A stretch of DNA of 6,436 bases, from NCBI GenBank assembly GCA_023427865.1, contig JAEYZV010000523.1, positions 1-6,436 of the forward strand, given 5' to 3'. The notes under the pieces are model-generated. The model was not told the origin of the DNA and made no database searches. It saw only the letters and a program-made list of their open reading frames with translations. The DNA comes from Acidobacteriota bacterium. GTDB taxonomy: Bacteria > Acidobacteriota > Vicinamibacteria > Vicinamibacterales > Vicinamibacteraceae. The first letter of the stretch is position 1. Each line of letters opens with the position of its first letter. Position numbers and translations under genes: made by a program. This document shows, piece by piece, positions 1 to 6,281 of the stretch.

Positions 1-68
1 CGCTCGGAGAGCGGGCCCTACCGTCGGGGCGGTTTGCGGACTGGTAGGGCCGGCTGTCCCAGCCGGGC
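1..68. repeat. Intergenic hairpin-forming GC-rich repeat
   Basis: This non-coding stretch lies just past the stop of the minus-strand ketosynthase-like gene. It holds two inverted repeats. GGCCCTACC at 14-22 pairs perfectly with GGTAGGGCC at 43-51 around a 20-base loop. CCGGCT at 50-55 pairs with AGCCGG at 61-66 around the loop GTCCC. The two stems share bases 50-51, so they largely exclude each other. The look is that of a dispersed, REP-like intergenic element, but a single copy in the window cannot prove dispersal. What lies to the left is unknown. Confidence 0.5.
50..66 (-). terminator. Possible 3' hairpin of the ketosynthase-like gene
   Basis: A 6-bp perfect GC-rich stem with a 5-base loop begins 2 bases beyond the TAG stop of the minus-strand gene. 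No run of T follows on that strand, so it does not meet the usual criteria for an intrinsic terminator. It could instead protect the 3' end of the transcript, or simply be part of the surrounding repeat. Confidence 0.25.
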
Positions 69-1289
69 CTATCCGACCCGGAGCACGACGCTATAGTTCG
101 TGCCGCCGCTGGCGAAGCTGTTGACGAGCACATGCGGCGACGGCAGCGGCTGCGCCTCGCTCATCACCCACCCGAGATCCCCGCATGCCGGGTCGGGCGA
201 CGCGAGGCCGGCCGTGGGAACCACGAGACCGCGGTTACCCGCGAGCACCGCCGCCACGAGGGATCCGCACGCCGACATGCCGCCCTCGCCGATCGCGCCC
301 TTTATCGATGTGGTCATGACGGACCGCCCCCCGAACACCTCCGCGATCGCCTCCGCTTCCAGACGGTCGAACGCCACGGAGCCGTTTGCCGCCGCATACA
401 CGGCCCCGACCTCCGCGGGCGCCACGCCGGCCTCCGCAATCGCGTGCTGCATGCACCGCACGAGCGGCCGTGGGTCTGTGGGCCACGCGTTCACGGGCGT
501 GATGCCCGAGGTGGCCCCGACACCGAGGACCTCGCCGAGCACCCTCACATCCCGCGCTGCTGCCCGCTCGGCATCCTCGACCACGAGGAGGAAGGCCCCT
601 TCGCCCATCACGAAGCCATTCCGCGTCACGTCGAACGGACGCGCGCCTTCGGGGTGCTCGCCGTCCTGCGAGAGCACGCCGAACCAGTCGTGCACCTGGA
701 AATACAGGTCGTAGATGTCCTCGGCACCACCCGTGACGAAGGCTCCGGCCTTGCCGGCGCGCACGAGATCGGTGGCAAGGGCAACGGCCGCCAGGCCGGA
801 CGCCTCCTTGTAGCTCAGCGTCGCGTTGGGGCCGCGCAGTTTCTCCTCGAGACCGACGAGACTCGCCGCCGCGTTGCCGACGGTGTTGCTGAAGAGCAGG
901 GCCGGTGCGCCGGTGGGACCGAGTTCGATCAGCCGATCGAGGAACTCGCCCGTGGAGTGCACACCGCAGGTGCAGGTGCCGAGCACCACCCCGATGTCGT
1001 CGTGGCCCGACGCCGGCCGTGGCAACTGCGCGGCGTCGAGCGCGAGGCGCGCGCCCGCGACGGCGAGGCGCCCGACCTCGTCCATCCGCCGGAGCTTCAT
1101 CGGGGCGATGAACGCGGCGGGATCGAAGTCGAGCAGTTCGGCGGCGCACTGCGACCCTCGGCCGGTGATCTGGAACGAGGCGATGGGCCGGATGCCACTG
1201 CGGCCGGCCAGCAGTGCGTCGATGAAGGCCTGGGTCTGGCCGAGGCTGGAACAGGCAGCAACGCCAGTGATTGCGGCCCGTCGCTGCAC
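69..1289 (-). CDS. Beta-ketoacyl synthase-fold protein lacking the catalytic triad; chain-length-factor-like (KS-beta)
   Basis: A complete 406-residue protein of normal FabF/KS length, starting with GTG and ending in TAG. The start is supported by the family-typical N-terminus (ITGVAACSSLG, residues 7-17). Thiolase-fold landmarks are GTCTCGVHS (104-112), VTGGAED (185-191), NGFVMGEGAF (224-233) and the C-terminal NSFASGGTN (390-398). By hand alignment to E. coli FabF, the nucleophile Cys163 is Glu162 here (in SYKEASG), His303 is Ala300 (in YAAANG) and His340 is Glu335 (in IGEGG). The lysine equivalent to FabF Lys335 remains as Lys330. Without Cys and both His it should not condense acyl chains itself. 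The family precedent is the chain length factor of type II polyketide synthases, which pairs with an active KS and shapes the pocket; those often carry Gln at the Cys position, so Glu is less usual. The fold call is secure. The KS-beta role is inferred, and a KSQ-like decarboxylase or an orphan homologue are alternatives. Cytoplasmic. Confidence 0.88.
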   Translation of the reverse strand: MQRRAAITGVAACSSLGQTQAFIDALLAGRSGIRPIASFQITGRGSQCAAELLDFDPAAFIAPMKLRRMDEVGRLAVAGARLALDAAQLPRPASGHDDIGVVLGTCTCGVHSTGEFLDRLIELGPTGAPALLFSNTVGNAAASLVGLEEKLRGPNATLSYKEASGLAAVALATDLVRAGKAGAFVTGGAEDIYDLYFQVHDWFGVLSQDGEHPEGARPFDVTRNGFVMGEGAFLLVVEDAERAAARDVRVLGEVLGVGATSGITPVNAWPTDPRPLVRCMQHAIAEAGVAPAEVGAVYAAANGSVAFDRLEAEAIAEVFGGRSVMTTSIKGAIGEGGMSACGSLVAAVLAGNRGLVVPTAGLASPDPACGDLGWVMSEAQPLPSPHVLVNSFASGGTNYSVVLRVG

Positions 1290-1314
1290 GGCGGGTACGT
1301 TACCATTTCGTTCG
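1290..1314. promoter_or_regulatory. 25-bp divergent intergenic region with a small inverted repeat
   Basis: Only 25 bases separate the GTG of the minus-strand ketosynthase-like gene from the ATG of the plus-strand LolA-like gene. The gap contains the inverted repeat GGTA-CGT-TACC at 1294-1304. I find no convincing -35/-10 pair on either strand and no SD sequence in front of either start. Promoters probably reach into the opposite gene, and one or both messages may have almost no leader. The small palindrome could be a regulator site, but 4-bp arms are expected often by chance. Confidence 0.3.
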
Positions 1315-2010
1315 ATGGCTCTTCAACGGGCGCTTCGTCGTGTGTTCGCCACCGCGCTGGCGGTGTGGGCGATCGCGGCGACGTCCGGTCACACCGCCTC
1401 CCCCGCACCTGCCGCGCAGGAACGCACCCGGCCGCAAGACGACGATCTCTTCGACGAGATCTACAGGCGTGGCGCCCCGCTCGAGCAATCCCTGAAGGCG
1501 GTGTCGGCCTCGTTCGTCGAGACCAGCACCTCGACACTGCTCAAGGCGCCGCAGACAGCTCGCGGGACGGTCGTCGCCGAGCGGCCGAACAGGGTGCGGC
1601 TCGAATACGCCGGTTCGGACACCCGCACGGTCATCGTCGACGGCAACACGCTCGCGCTCGACTGGCCTGCCCGCAACATCCGCGAGACGCGGGACATCGG
1701 CGGCACGATGCGCCGCGCGTCGCGGTTCTTCGAGAGGACCTCACCGGCCGAACTCCGGAAGCACTTCGACATCACCGCCATCGTCGCCCCGGACCGGCCG
1801 GGGACCTGGCTCGTGACCTTCACGCCGCGGCGCAAACAGATGCGTGAAGGCGTGTCCAGGGTCCATCTCTGGATCGATCGCTCGTCGCTGATGCTGCAGG
1901 CGCTGAAGATGGACTACCCGGGAGGCGACACGCGCCTCATGGAATTCGCCGACGTCCGCATCAACCCGCCGGTCGCGGCCGATGCGTTCACGCCGCCACC
2001 GGCGCGTTGA
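1315..2010 (+). CDS. LolA-like periplasmic (outer-membrane lipoprotein carrier family) protein
   Basis: A 231-residue protein, close to the length of LolA-family members. The ATG was chosen because it puts a Sec signal peptide at the N-terminus: basic residues (Arg5, Arg8, Arg9), a hydrophobic core at about 10-22, and possible cleavage after HTA (near 28) or PAPAA (near 34). No lipobox Cys is seen, so a soluble periplasmic product is expected. The mature part reads like the LolA/LolB fold: an amphipathic start (EQSLKAVSASFVET), then short beta-strand stretches such as ARGTVVAERPNRVRLEYAG and TRTVIVDGNTLALDW, and later VHLWIDRSSLMLQALKMDYPGGDTR split over two strands. LolA-like proteins next to MMPL exporters are a known pairing in aryl polyene and hopanoid-type transport loci, where they are thought to carry a lipid-like cargo across the periplasm. 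A dedicated carrier for the exporter's substrate is more likely than the housekeeping LolA. There is no clear SD sequence. Confidence 0.75.
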   Translation: MALQRALRRVFATALAVWAIAATSGHTASPAPAAQERTRPQDDDLFDEIYRRGAPLEQSLKAVSASFVETSTSTLLKAPQTARGTVVAERPNRVRLEYAGSDTRTVIVDGNTLALDWPARNIRETRDIGGTMRRASRFFERTSPAELRKHFDITAIVAPDRPGTWLVTFTPRRKQMREGVSRVHLWIDRSSLMLQALKMDYPGGDTRLMEFADVRINPPVAADAFTPPPAR

Positions 2011-2041
2011 GCACGCGACCCGCTCCCCTGCTTTCCCGGTC

Positions 2042-4501
2042 GTGACTCGTCTCATCCAGGCCCTCATGACGTGGGCGCGAGCCCGGCGCGTTGCCGTGCT
2101 CTGGCTCGCGGTGGCCCTGACGGTCCTCAGCCTCGTTCCGGTCAGCCAGATCACGTTCGGCACCGACGTGCTGCAGTTGATGCCGCGCGAGGCGGGCGTC
2201 GTCGATGCCTTCGAGACCTACCTCGAACGCTTCGGCAGCCTCGACCAGCTCTACGTGTACGTCGAAGCGCCCGAGGAAGGCGCGATTGCCGACTATGCCG
2301 ACTACGTCGACGCGCTCGCGGCTCGGCTTCGGGCGCTGCCGGAGGTCACGCGCGTCGACAGCGGCTTGCTGGATCCCGGCCGCGACTGGGGGTACCTCGG
2401 CGACCGGCAGCTCCTGCTCCTCGACGAGGCCGCATTTGCGGAAGCCGTGTCGCGGCTGGACGGACCGCGCATCCGCGAGCAGGTGCGGCGCACGAAGGAA
2501 CTGCTGGCCCTGCCGTCGGAGGAGGTGAAGGCGCTCGCGCAGCGCGATCCGCTGGGCTGGTTCGAGTTGATGGGCGAGCGGCTGCAGGGGGCGTCGGGCG
2601 TGCTGCGGATCGACCCGGGCCGCACCGACGGTTACGTGACGCCCGACGGTCGCGCCCGGATGCTCGTCGTGCATCCCGACAAGCCGCCGTTCGACACGGA
2701 CTTCGCGCGGACGCTGCTCGCGCGGGTGTCGGAGGCCGAGGTCGAAACCCGCAGCGAGTTCAGCGCCCTCTGGGCCGACGAGGACCTTCCCGCCCCCCGT
2801 ACCGACGTCGCGGGGGGCCACAGGACCGCCGTCGAGACCGAGACGCTGATGCGGGGCGAGTCGATCAGCAACACCGTGTGGTCGCTCGTGGGCGTGCTCA
2901 CGCTGCTCTACCTGGCATTCCGCAACTGGTGGCTCGTGCTCTTCGGCGCGGCGCCGGTCCTGCTCGGCACCCTCGTGACGCTGGCGCTCTACCAGGTGAT
3001 CGGCGTCGAGCTCTCCGCGGCCGCCACTGGCGCCTCCGCCATGCTCTTCGGGCTCGGCGACGATGGGCTCGTGCTCCTGTTCGTGGCCTACCGCGCCAGG
3101 CTTGCGCGCGGTGCGACTCCTCTCGAGGCGGTGGGCGAGCTCGGTGGCACCGGCGTGAGCGTGCTGCTCGGCGCGCTGACGACGTCGGCGACGTTCCTCG
3201 GGCTGTGGTTCATGAGCTTCCCGAGCCTGCAGCAGCTGGGCGGCGTGATCGGCATCGGCATGCTGCTGACGGTGCTCTTCACGCTGACGGTACTCGTTGC
3301 CGGGTTGCCGGGACGGGAATGGGTAGCGAGATCGCGCGACCTGTCGTTGCCGGGACTGGCGCGATGGGTCGCCCGCCACCGCCGCGCCATCGTCATCGTG
3401 GCGCTCGTCGGCAGCGTGCCGCTCGCCTGGGGGCTGACGCGCGTCCGCGTCGATCCGCGCATCGAACGCCTCCGGCCGACCGGTCCCGGGCTCGCCCTCG
3501 AGACGCGCATCATCGAGCGGTTCGGCCTCGCACAGGACGTGTACCTGGTGATGAGCCGCGGCGCCGAACTGGAGCCGCTGTTGACGCGTCACGAAGCGCT
3601 GACCGATTCGGGCGCCGGCATCGATGGCCTCGCACTCGTCGGGCCGGAACTCGTGCTGCCCTCACGCCGCGCACAGGCCGCGCGCCGCGAGGCGCTCGCG
3701 CAGCTGCCTGCCCACACCGCCAGCGTGGCTGATGCGGTGGATGCCGCGGCGGCCGATGAAGGGTTCGTGGAGGGCACGTTCGCGCCATTCCGCTCGCGGC
3801 TGCCGCAGCTGCTCGACGCCAGGCAGACCATCACGCTCGAAGGCCTGCAGTCACACGGCCTGGGCGACGTGGCCGGGCGCTTCATCCGGCGCGACAACGG
3901 CGACTACGTGGTGGTGACGTACGCCACCGCCGCGGATGCGGCCGCCGTGGCGGCGCTGCAGGCGCGCGTCGCGACGCTGCCGGGCCTCGTGCTCACCGGC
4001 CTGCCGCTCGTCAACGCCTCACTGGCGGCGCGCTTCCCGAAAGAACTCGGCCTCGGCCTCGGGTTCGGCGCGATCGTCGTCGTGCTGCTCATCTGGCTCG
4101 AGTTCCGGGCCATCCGGCCCACGCTGCTTGCGATGCTGCCGACGGTGGGCGGCCTGGTCTGGGGACTTGGCGCGCTCGGCTGGGCGGGTGTGGTGCTCGA
4201 CCTGTTCAGCGTGTTCGCGGTGCTGATGTTCCTCGGGATCGGCGTCGACTACGGCATCCACCTGCTGCACCCGACGCTCGCCCCCCGCGGCGCCTCGATG
4301 AGCGAGTCGCTGTCGCTCGTCGGTCCGGCGATGCTCCTGGCGGGAGCGACGACGATCGTCGGCTTCGGTACGCTGGTCCTGTCGTCGTACGCGCCGTTAC
4401 GGTCGCTGGGGCTGACGTCGGTCGCGACGCTGGCGGCGGCTCTCGTGGCAGCGCTCGTGGTGCTGCCGGCGGTAGTGCACGGCGCGGAGCGCGAGGCATG
4501 A
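2042..4501 (+). CDS. MMPL/RND-superfamily exporter
   Basis: About 819 residues in the duplicated RND layout. TM1 spans about 15-35, followed by a large periplasmic domain (about 36-273) and TM2-6 (about 276-430). TM7 lies at about 449-466, then comes a second periplasmic domain (about 468-666) and TM8-12 (about 670-812). The signature GIGVDYGIHLL (732-742), with the proton-relay Asp736, is typical of MMPL and HpnN-type lipid exporters. The first-half counterpart is GLGDDGLVLLF (337-347), where Asp341 aligns with Asp736 and Asp340 is an extra acid. The family exports lipids, glycolipids or polyketide-lipid conjugates using proton motive force. The start is uncertain. GTG at 2042 gives the common short cytoplasmic lead (TRLIQALMTWARARR). 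ATG at 1982 would overlap the LolA-like gene by 29 bases and add an odd Arg-rich 20-residue head. ATG at 2066 is also possible. No good SD separates them. The 3' end overlaps the next gene (ATGA). Confidence 0.9.
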   Translation: MTRLIQALMTWARARRVAVLWLAVALTVLSLVPVSQITFGTDVLQLMPREAGVVDAFETYLERFGSLDQLYVYVEAPEEGAIADYADYVDALAARLRALPEVTRVDSGLLDPGRDWGYLGDRQLLLLDEAAFAEAVSRLDGPRIREQVRRTKELLALPSEEVKALAQRDPLGWFELMGERLQGASGVLRIDPGRTDGYVTPDGRARMLVVHPDKPPFDTDFARTLLARVSEAEVETRSEFSALWADEDLPAPRTDVAGGHRTAVETETLMRGESISNTVWSLVGVLTLLYLAFRNWWLVLFGAAPVLLGTLVTLALYQVIGVELSAAATGASAMLFGLGDDGLVLLFVAYRARLARGATPLEAVGELGGTGVSVLLGALTTSATFLGLWFMSFPSLQQLGGVIGIGMLLTVLFTLTVLVAGLPGREWVARSRDLSLPGLARWVARHRRAIVIVALVGSVPLAWGLTRVRVDPRIERLRPTGPGLALETRIIERFGLAQDVYLVMSRGAELEPLLTRHEALTDSGAGIDGLALVGPELVLPSRRAQAARREALAQLPAHTASVADAVDAAAADEGFVEGTFAPFRSRLPQLLDARQTITLEGLQSHGLGDVAGRFIRRDNGDYVVVTYATAADAAAVAALQARVATLPGLVLTGLPLVNASLAARFPKELGLGLGFGAIVVVLLIWLEFRAIRPTLLAMLPTVGGLVWGLGALGWAGVVLDLFSVFAVLMFLGIGVDYGIHLLHPTLAPRGASMSESLSLVGPAMLLAGATTIVGFGTLVLSSYAPLRSLGLTSVATLAAALVAALVVLPAVVHGAEREA
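4486..4489 (+). promoter_or_regulatory. Ribosome binding site of the GT2 gene
   Basis: GGAG lies 8 bases before the ATG at 4498, inside the last codons of the exporter gene. It supports that start and, with the ATGA overlap, translational coupling. Confidence 0.6.
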
Positions 4502-5181
4502 AGGTGTGCGCGCTCATTCCTGCCTACGACGAGGCGGCGATGATCGGCGGCGTTGTCCGTGGTGCGGCCCGTCACGTCGCGCATGTCGTCGTCGTCGACG
4601 ACGGGTCGACCGACGGCACCGGAGCGATTGCGGCCGCAGCGGGTGCCGAGGTCGTGCGGCTCGATCGGAACAGCGGCAAGGGCACGGCGATCCGTGCCGG
4701 GCTGGCGCGCATCCTCGCCAGCGAGGCGACCCATGTCGTCTTCATGGACGCCGACGGGCAGCATCGACCCGAGGAGATTCCGGCGCTCGTGGCCGAAGCA
4801 GCGGCCACCGACGCCGCCATGGTCGTCGGCGAGCGCGTGTTCGTCCGAGACCTGATGCCCGCCTCCCGTTACTGGGCCAACGTCATCGGCAGCTGGGCGC
4901 TCGCCACGCTCATGGGCGTGGACCTGAAGGACACGCAATCGGGGTTCCGGCTGGTGCGAACCAGCATCCTCAGGACGATCCCCCTGCAGGCCACCGGGTA
5001 CGACTTCGAGAGCGAGCTCGTGGTGAAGCTCGCCAAGCGCCGCGCGCGCATCGCCAGCGTGCCGATTGCGGCGGTGTACCGCAACGAGAAGAGCAAGATC
5101 CGTCCTGTGCGCGACACCACGCGCAACATCCTCCGCGCGCTCTCCTACAGGTTCTCGCGCGATCAGGAGCTGCCGTCGTGA
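4498..5181 (+). CDS. GT2-family glycosyltransferase (dolichyl/polyprenyl-phosphate mannosyltransferase-like)
   Basis: A 227-residue single-domain GT-A enzyme. The motifs appear in family order: PAYDE (8-12), VVVDDGSTDGT (31-41, nucleotide binding), RNSGKGTAIRAG (57-68), the metal-binding DxD as MDADGQ (83-88, Asp84 and Asp86), DTQSGFRLV (145-153) and GYDFESEL (167-174). This is the DPM1/DPG-synthase-like subgroup, which moves a sugar from a nucleotide donor to a polyprenyl phosphate or another lipid acceptor at the cytoplasmic face. There are no C-terminal membrane helices, so it is probably peripheral. The start is supported by an SD sequence, by the ATGA overlap with the exporter and by the exact motif spacing from Met1. 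It overlaps the acyltransferase gene by GTGA. In this setting it may glycosylate the lipid or polyene cargo. The sugar and acceptor cannot be read from the sequence. Confidence 0.88.
   Translation: MKVCALIPAYDEAAMIGGVVRGAARHVAHVVVVDDGSTDGTGAIAAAAGAEVVRLDRNSGKGTAIRAGLARILASEATHVVFMDADGQHRPEEIPALVAEAAATDAAMVVGERVFVRDLMPASRYWANVIGSWALATLMGVDLKDTQSGFRLVRTSILRTIPLQATGYDFESELVVKLAKRRARIASVPIAAVYRNEKSKIRPVRDTTRNILRALSYRFSRDQELPS
5165..5169 (+). promoter_or_regulatory. Ribosome binding site that fixes the acyltransferase start
   Basis: AGGAG at 5165-5169 lies 8 bases before GTG at 5178, inside the end of the GT2 gene. It selects this GTG over the far longer upstream open frame and over the second GTG at 5184. 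Confidence 0.7.
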
Positions 5182-6281
5182 GCGTGAGCGCCAGGGAGCC
5201 CATCCGCTGGGTGACGCACCGGCTGAACGGCGCGTTCGTCGTCGGCGGCAGCTATCTCGGGTCGAGGTATGCGCCGCTGCCGATCTCGTGGCCCGTGGCC
5301 CACGCCGGCGCCTGGCTCGTGGGCCACTGCATGCCGAGCGTCCGCGATGCACTGGTCGACAACCTGCGCGCGGTGTTTCCGAACGAGAGCGACCGGCAGC
5401 TGCGCCGGCGGGCCTACCGCACGTGCCACACGTACACCGACGACTGGATGGACTTCATGCGGTCGCTGTCGTGGTCGCGCGAGAAGGCGCTCGAGCGGTT
5501 CAGGTACGAGCACGGCGAGCGGCTCACCGACGCGCTCGCCCTCGGCCGCGGCGTGATCCTCGTCACCGGCCATTTCGGCAACTGGGAAGCGGGCAGCGTG
5601 ATGATGAAGGCGCTGGGCGTGCCGCTGTCGGTGGTGGCGATGCCCGAGCCGGATCCGATCGTCAACCGGTTGCGGCACCGCGTGCGCGAGTCGCTTCACG
5701 TCGACACGCTCGAAGTACGCCAGTCACTGGACACGCCGCTGCAGATCCGCCGGCGCCTTGCGGAAGGGCGCATGGTCGCGATGCTCATTGATCGCAGCGT
5801 CGATCGCGATCGCGTGCCCGTGACGATGTTCGGCCGGCGCACGCACTTCCTCGGCACACCCGCACTGCTCGCCTACCTGACCGGCGCGCCGCTCGTGCCG
5901 ATCTTCCTCGTGCGCGAAGGCCGGGGACGCTTCAGGGCGCTACCGCAGGAGCCGATCCTCGTGGACCGCGGCGGCAACCGCCAGGAGCAGGTCCAGAAGA
6001 CGGCGCAGCACATGGCGCATCTCCTCGAGGAGCAGATCCTCGCGCGCCCGGACTGCTGGTACCAGTTTCATCGGTACTGGGAGGAGGGCGACGGGGCGGT
6101 CGGGCCTCTGGATTCGGGATTGGGGATTCGGTATTCGGGATTCGGGGGAGCCGGGGACGGCGTGCCGGGAGGCGTCGATCCGGGAGCATCGACGGCCGAG
6201 GGCCGAACGACGAAGGCCGACCAGGATCGGTGCTCGAAGGCCGAGGGCCGAACGACGAAGGCCGACGAGGTTCCCGAATAG
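5178..6281 (+). CDS. Lysophospholipid acyltransferase (LpxL/HtrB-type) with a repeat-encoded C-terminal tail
   Basis: 367 residues from GTG, overlapping the GT2 stop as GTGA. The domain is that of LpxL/LpxM/HtrB-like acyltransferases. It has an N-terminal hydrophobic segment (about 19-56) followed by DNLRAVFP, and the catalytic HX4(D/E) motif as HFGNWE (His132, Glu137). Later come LIDRSVDRDRVPVTMFGR (about 205-222), the TPALLAYLTGAPLVPIFL block (about 228-245), and the family-typical closing motif CWYQFHRYWEE near 293-303. The enzyme acylates a lipid or glycolipid acceptor at the inner membrane. Family members normally end around this last motif. Here about 64 further residues follow, Gly/Asp/Ser/Thr-rich and encoded by short DNA repeats, including AEGRTTKAD twice at a 15-residue spacing. 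The tail is probably repeat DNA read through in frame after loss of the original stop, and it may not matter to function. The stop TAG shares its G with the next gene's GTG. The acyl donor and acceptor are unknown; coupling to the GT2 gene suggests they act on the same molecule. Confidence 0.88.
   Translation: MSVSAREPIRWVTHRLNGAFVVGGSYLGSRYAPLPISWPVAHAGAWLVGHCMPSVRDALVDNLRAVFPNESDRQLRRRAYRTCHTYTDDWMDFMRSLSWSREKALERFRYEHGERLTDALALGRGVILVTGHFGNWEAGSVMMKALGVPLSVVAMPEPDPIVNRLRHRVRESLHVDTLEVRQSLDTPLQIRRRLAEGRMVAMLIDRSVDRDRVPVTMFGRRTHFLGTPALLAYLTGAPLVPIFLVREGRGRFRALPQEPILVDRGGNRQEQVQKTAQHMAHLLEEQILARPDCWYQFHRYWEEGDGAVGPLDSGLGIRYSGFGGAGDGVPGGVDPGASTAEGRTTKADQDRCSKAEGRTTKADEVPE
6110..6144 (+). repeat. 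Tandem 7-bp repeat, five units (GGATTCG)
   Basis: Five consecutive heptamers read GGATTCG, GGATTGG, GGATTCG, GTATTCG and GGATTCG, followed by GGGG. They lie inside the 3' end of the acyltransferase frame and encode DSGLGIRYSGFG. Base use here is far lower in GC than in the surrounding genes, consistent with inserted or slippage-grown repeat DNA and not with selected protein sequence. Confidence 0.85.
6194..6266 (+). repeat. Direct 28-bp repeat, two perfect copies 45 bp apart
   Basis: Copies at 6194-6221 and 6239-6266 are identical over 28 bases. Each can be read as four heptamers: GGCCGAG, GGCCGAA, CGACGAA, GGCCGAC. A related heptamer, GCTCGAA, sits at 6232-6238 directly before copy 2. The 45-base period is a multiple of three, so both copies encode AEGRTTKAD in the acyltransferase tail. 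The second copy ends 14 bases before the next gene's start codon. Confidence 0.9.

Noticed and set aside
826..1314. Upstream extension of the LolA-like frame to 394 codons
   Set aside because: It would run antisense through the ketosynthase N-terminal half and bury the signal peptide internally. The ATG at 1315 gives a proper Sec signal.
132..1847. Long plus-strand open frame of 571 codons across the ketosynthase gene and into the LolA-like gene
   Set aside because: It is antisense to a clearly recognisable ketosynthase, is Arg/His/Gly-rich and shows no family motif. It is a typical high-GC shadow frame.
1982..2041. ATG at 1982 as the exporter start
   Set aside because: It adds an Arg-rich head read out of frame from the end of the LolA-like gene, with no SD sequence. 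Kept as an alternative to the GTG at 2042.
1988..3592. Minus-strand open frame of 534 codons
   Set aside because: It lies wholly opposite the exporter gene and is rich in Arg, His, Glu and Gln with no domain signal. It is a shadow frame.
4506..5177. N-terminal extension of the acyltransferase frame to 591 codons, as a GT2/acyltransferase fusion
   Set aside because: The extra part is GT2 DNA read in the wrong frame and gives an Arg-rich sequence. The SD sequence and GTGA at 5178 mark the true start, so it is not a fusion.
4249..5352. Minus-strand open frame of 367 codons
   Set aside because: It spans the antisense of the exporter end, GT2 and acyltransferase start. No motif is visible, and the plus-strand genes are well supported.
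6194..6266. CRISPR array
   Set aside because: There are only two 28-bp copies with one 17-bp spacer, internal 7-base periodicity and an in-frame coding position. This fits a low-complexity repeat, not a CRISPR.
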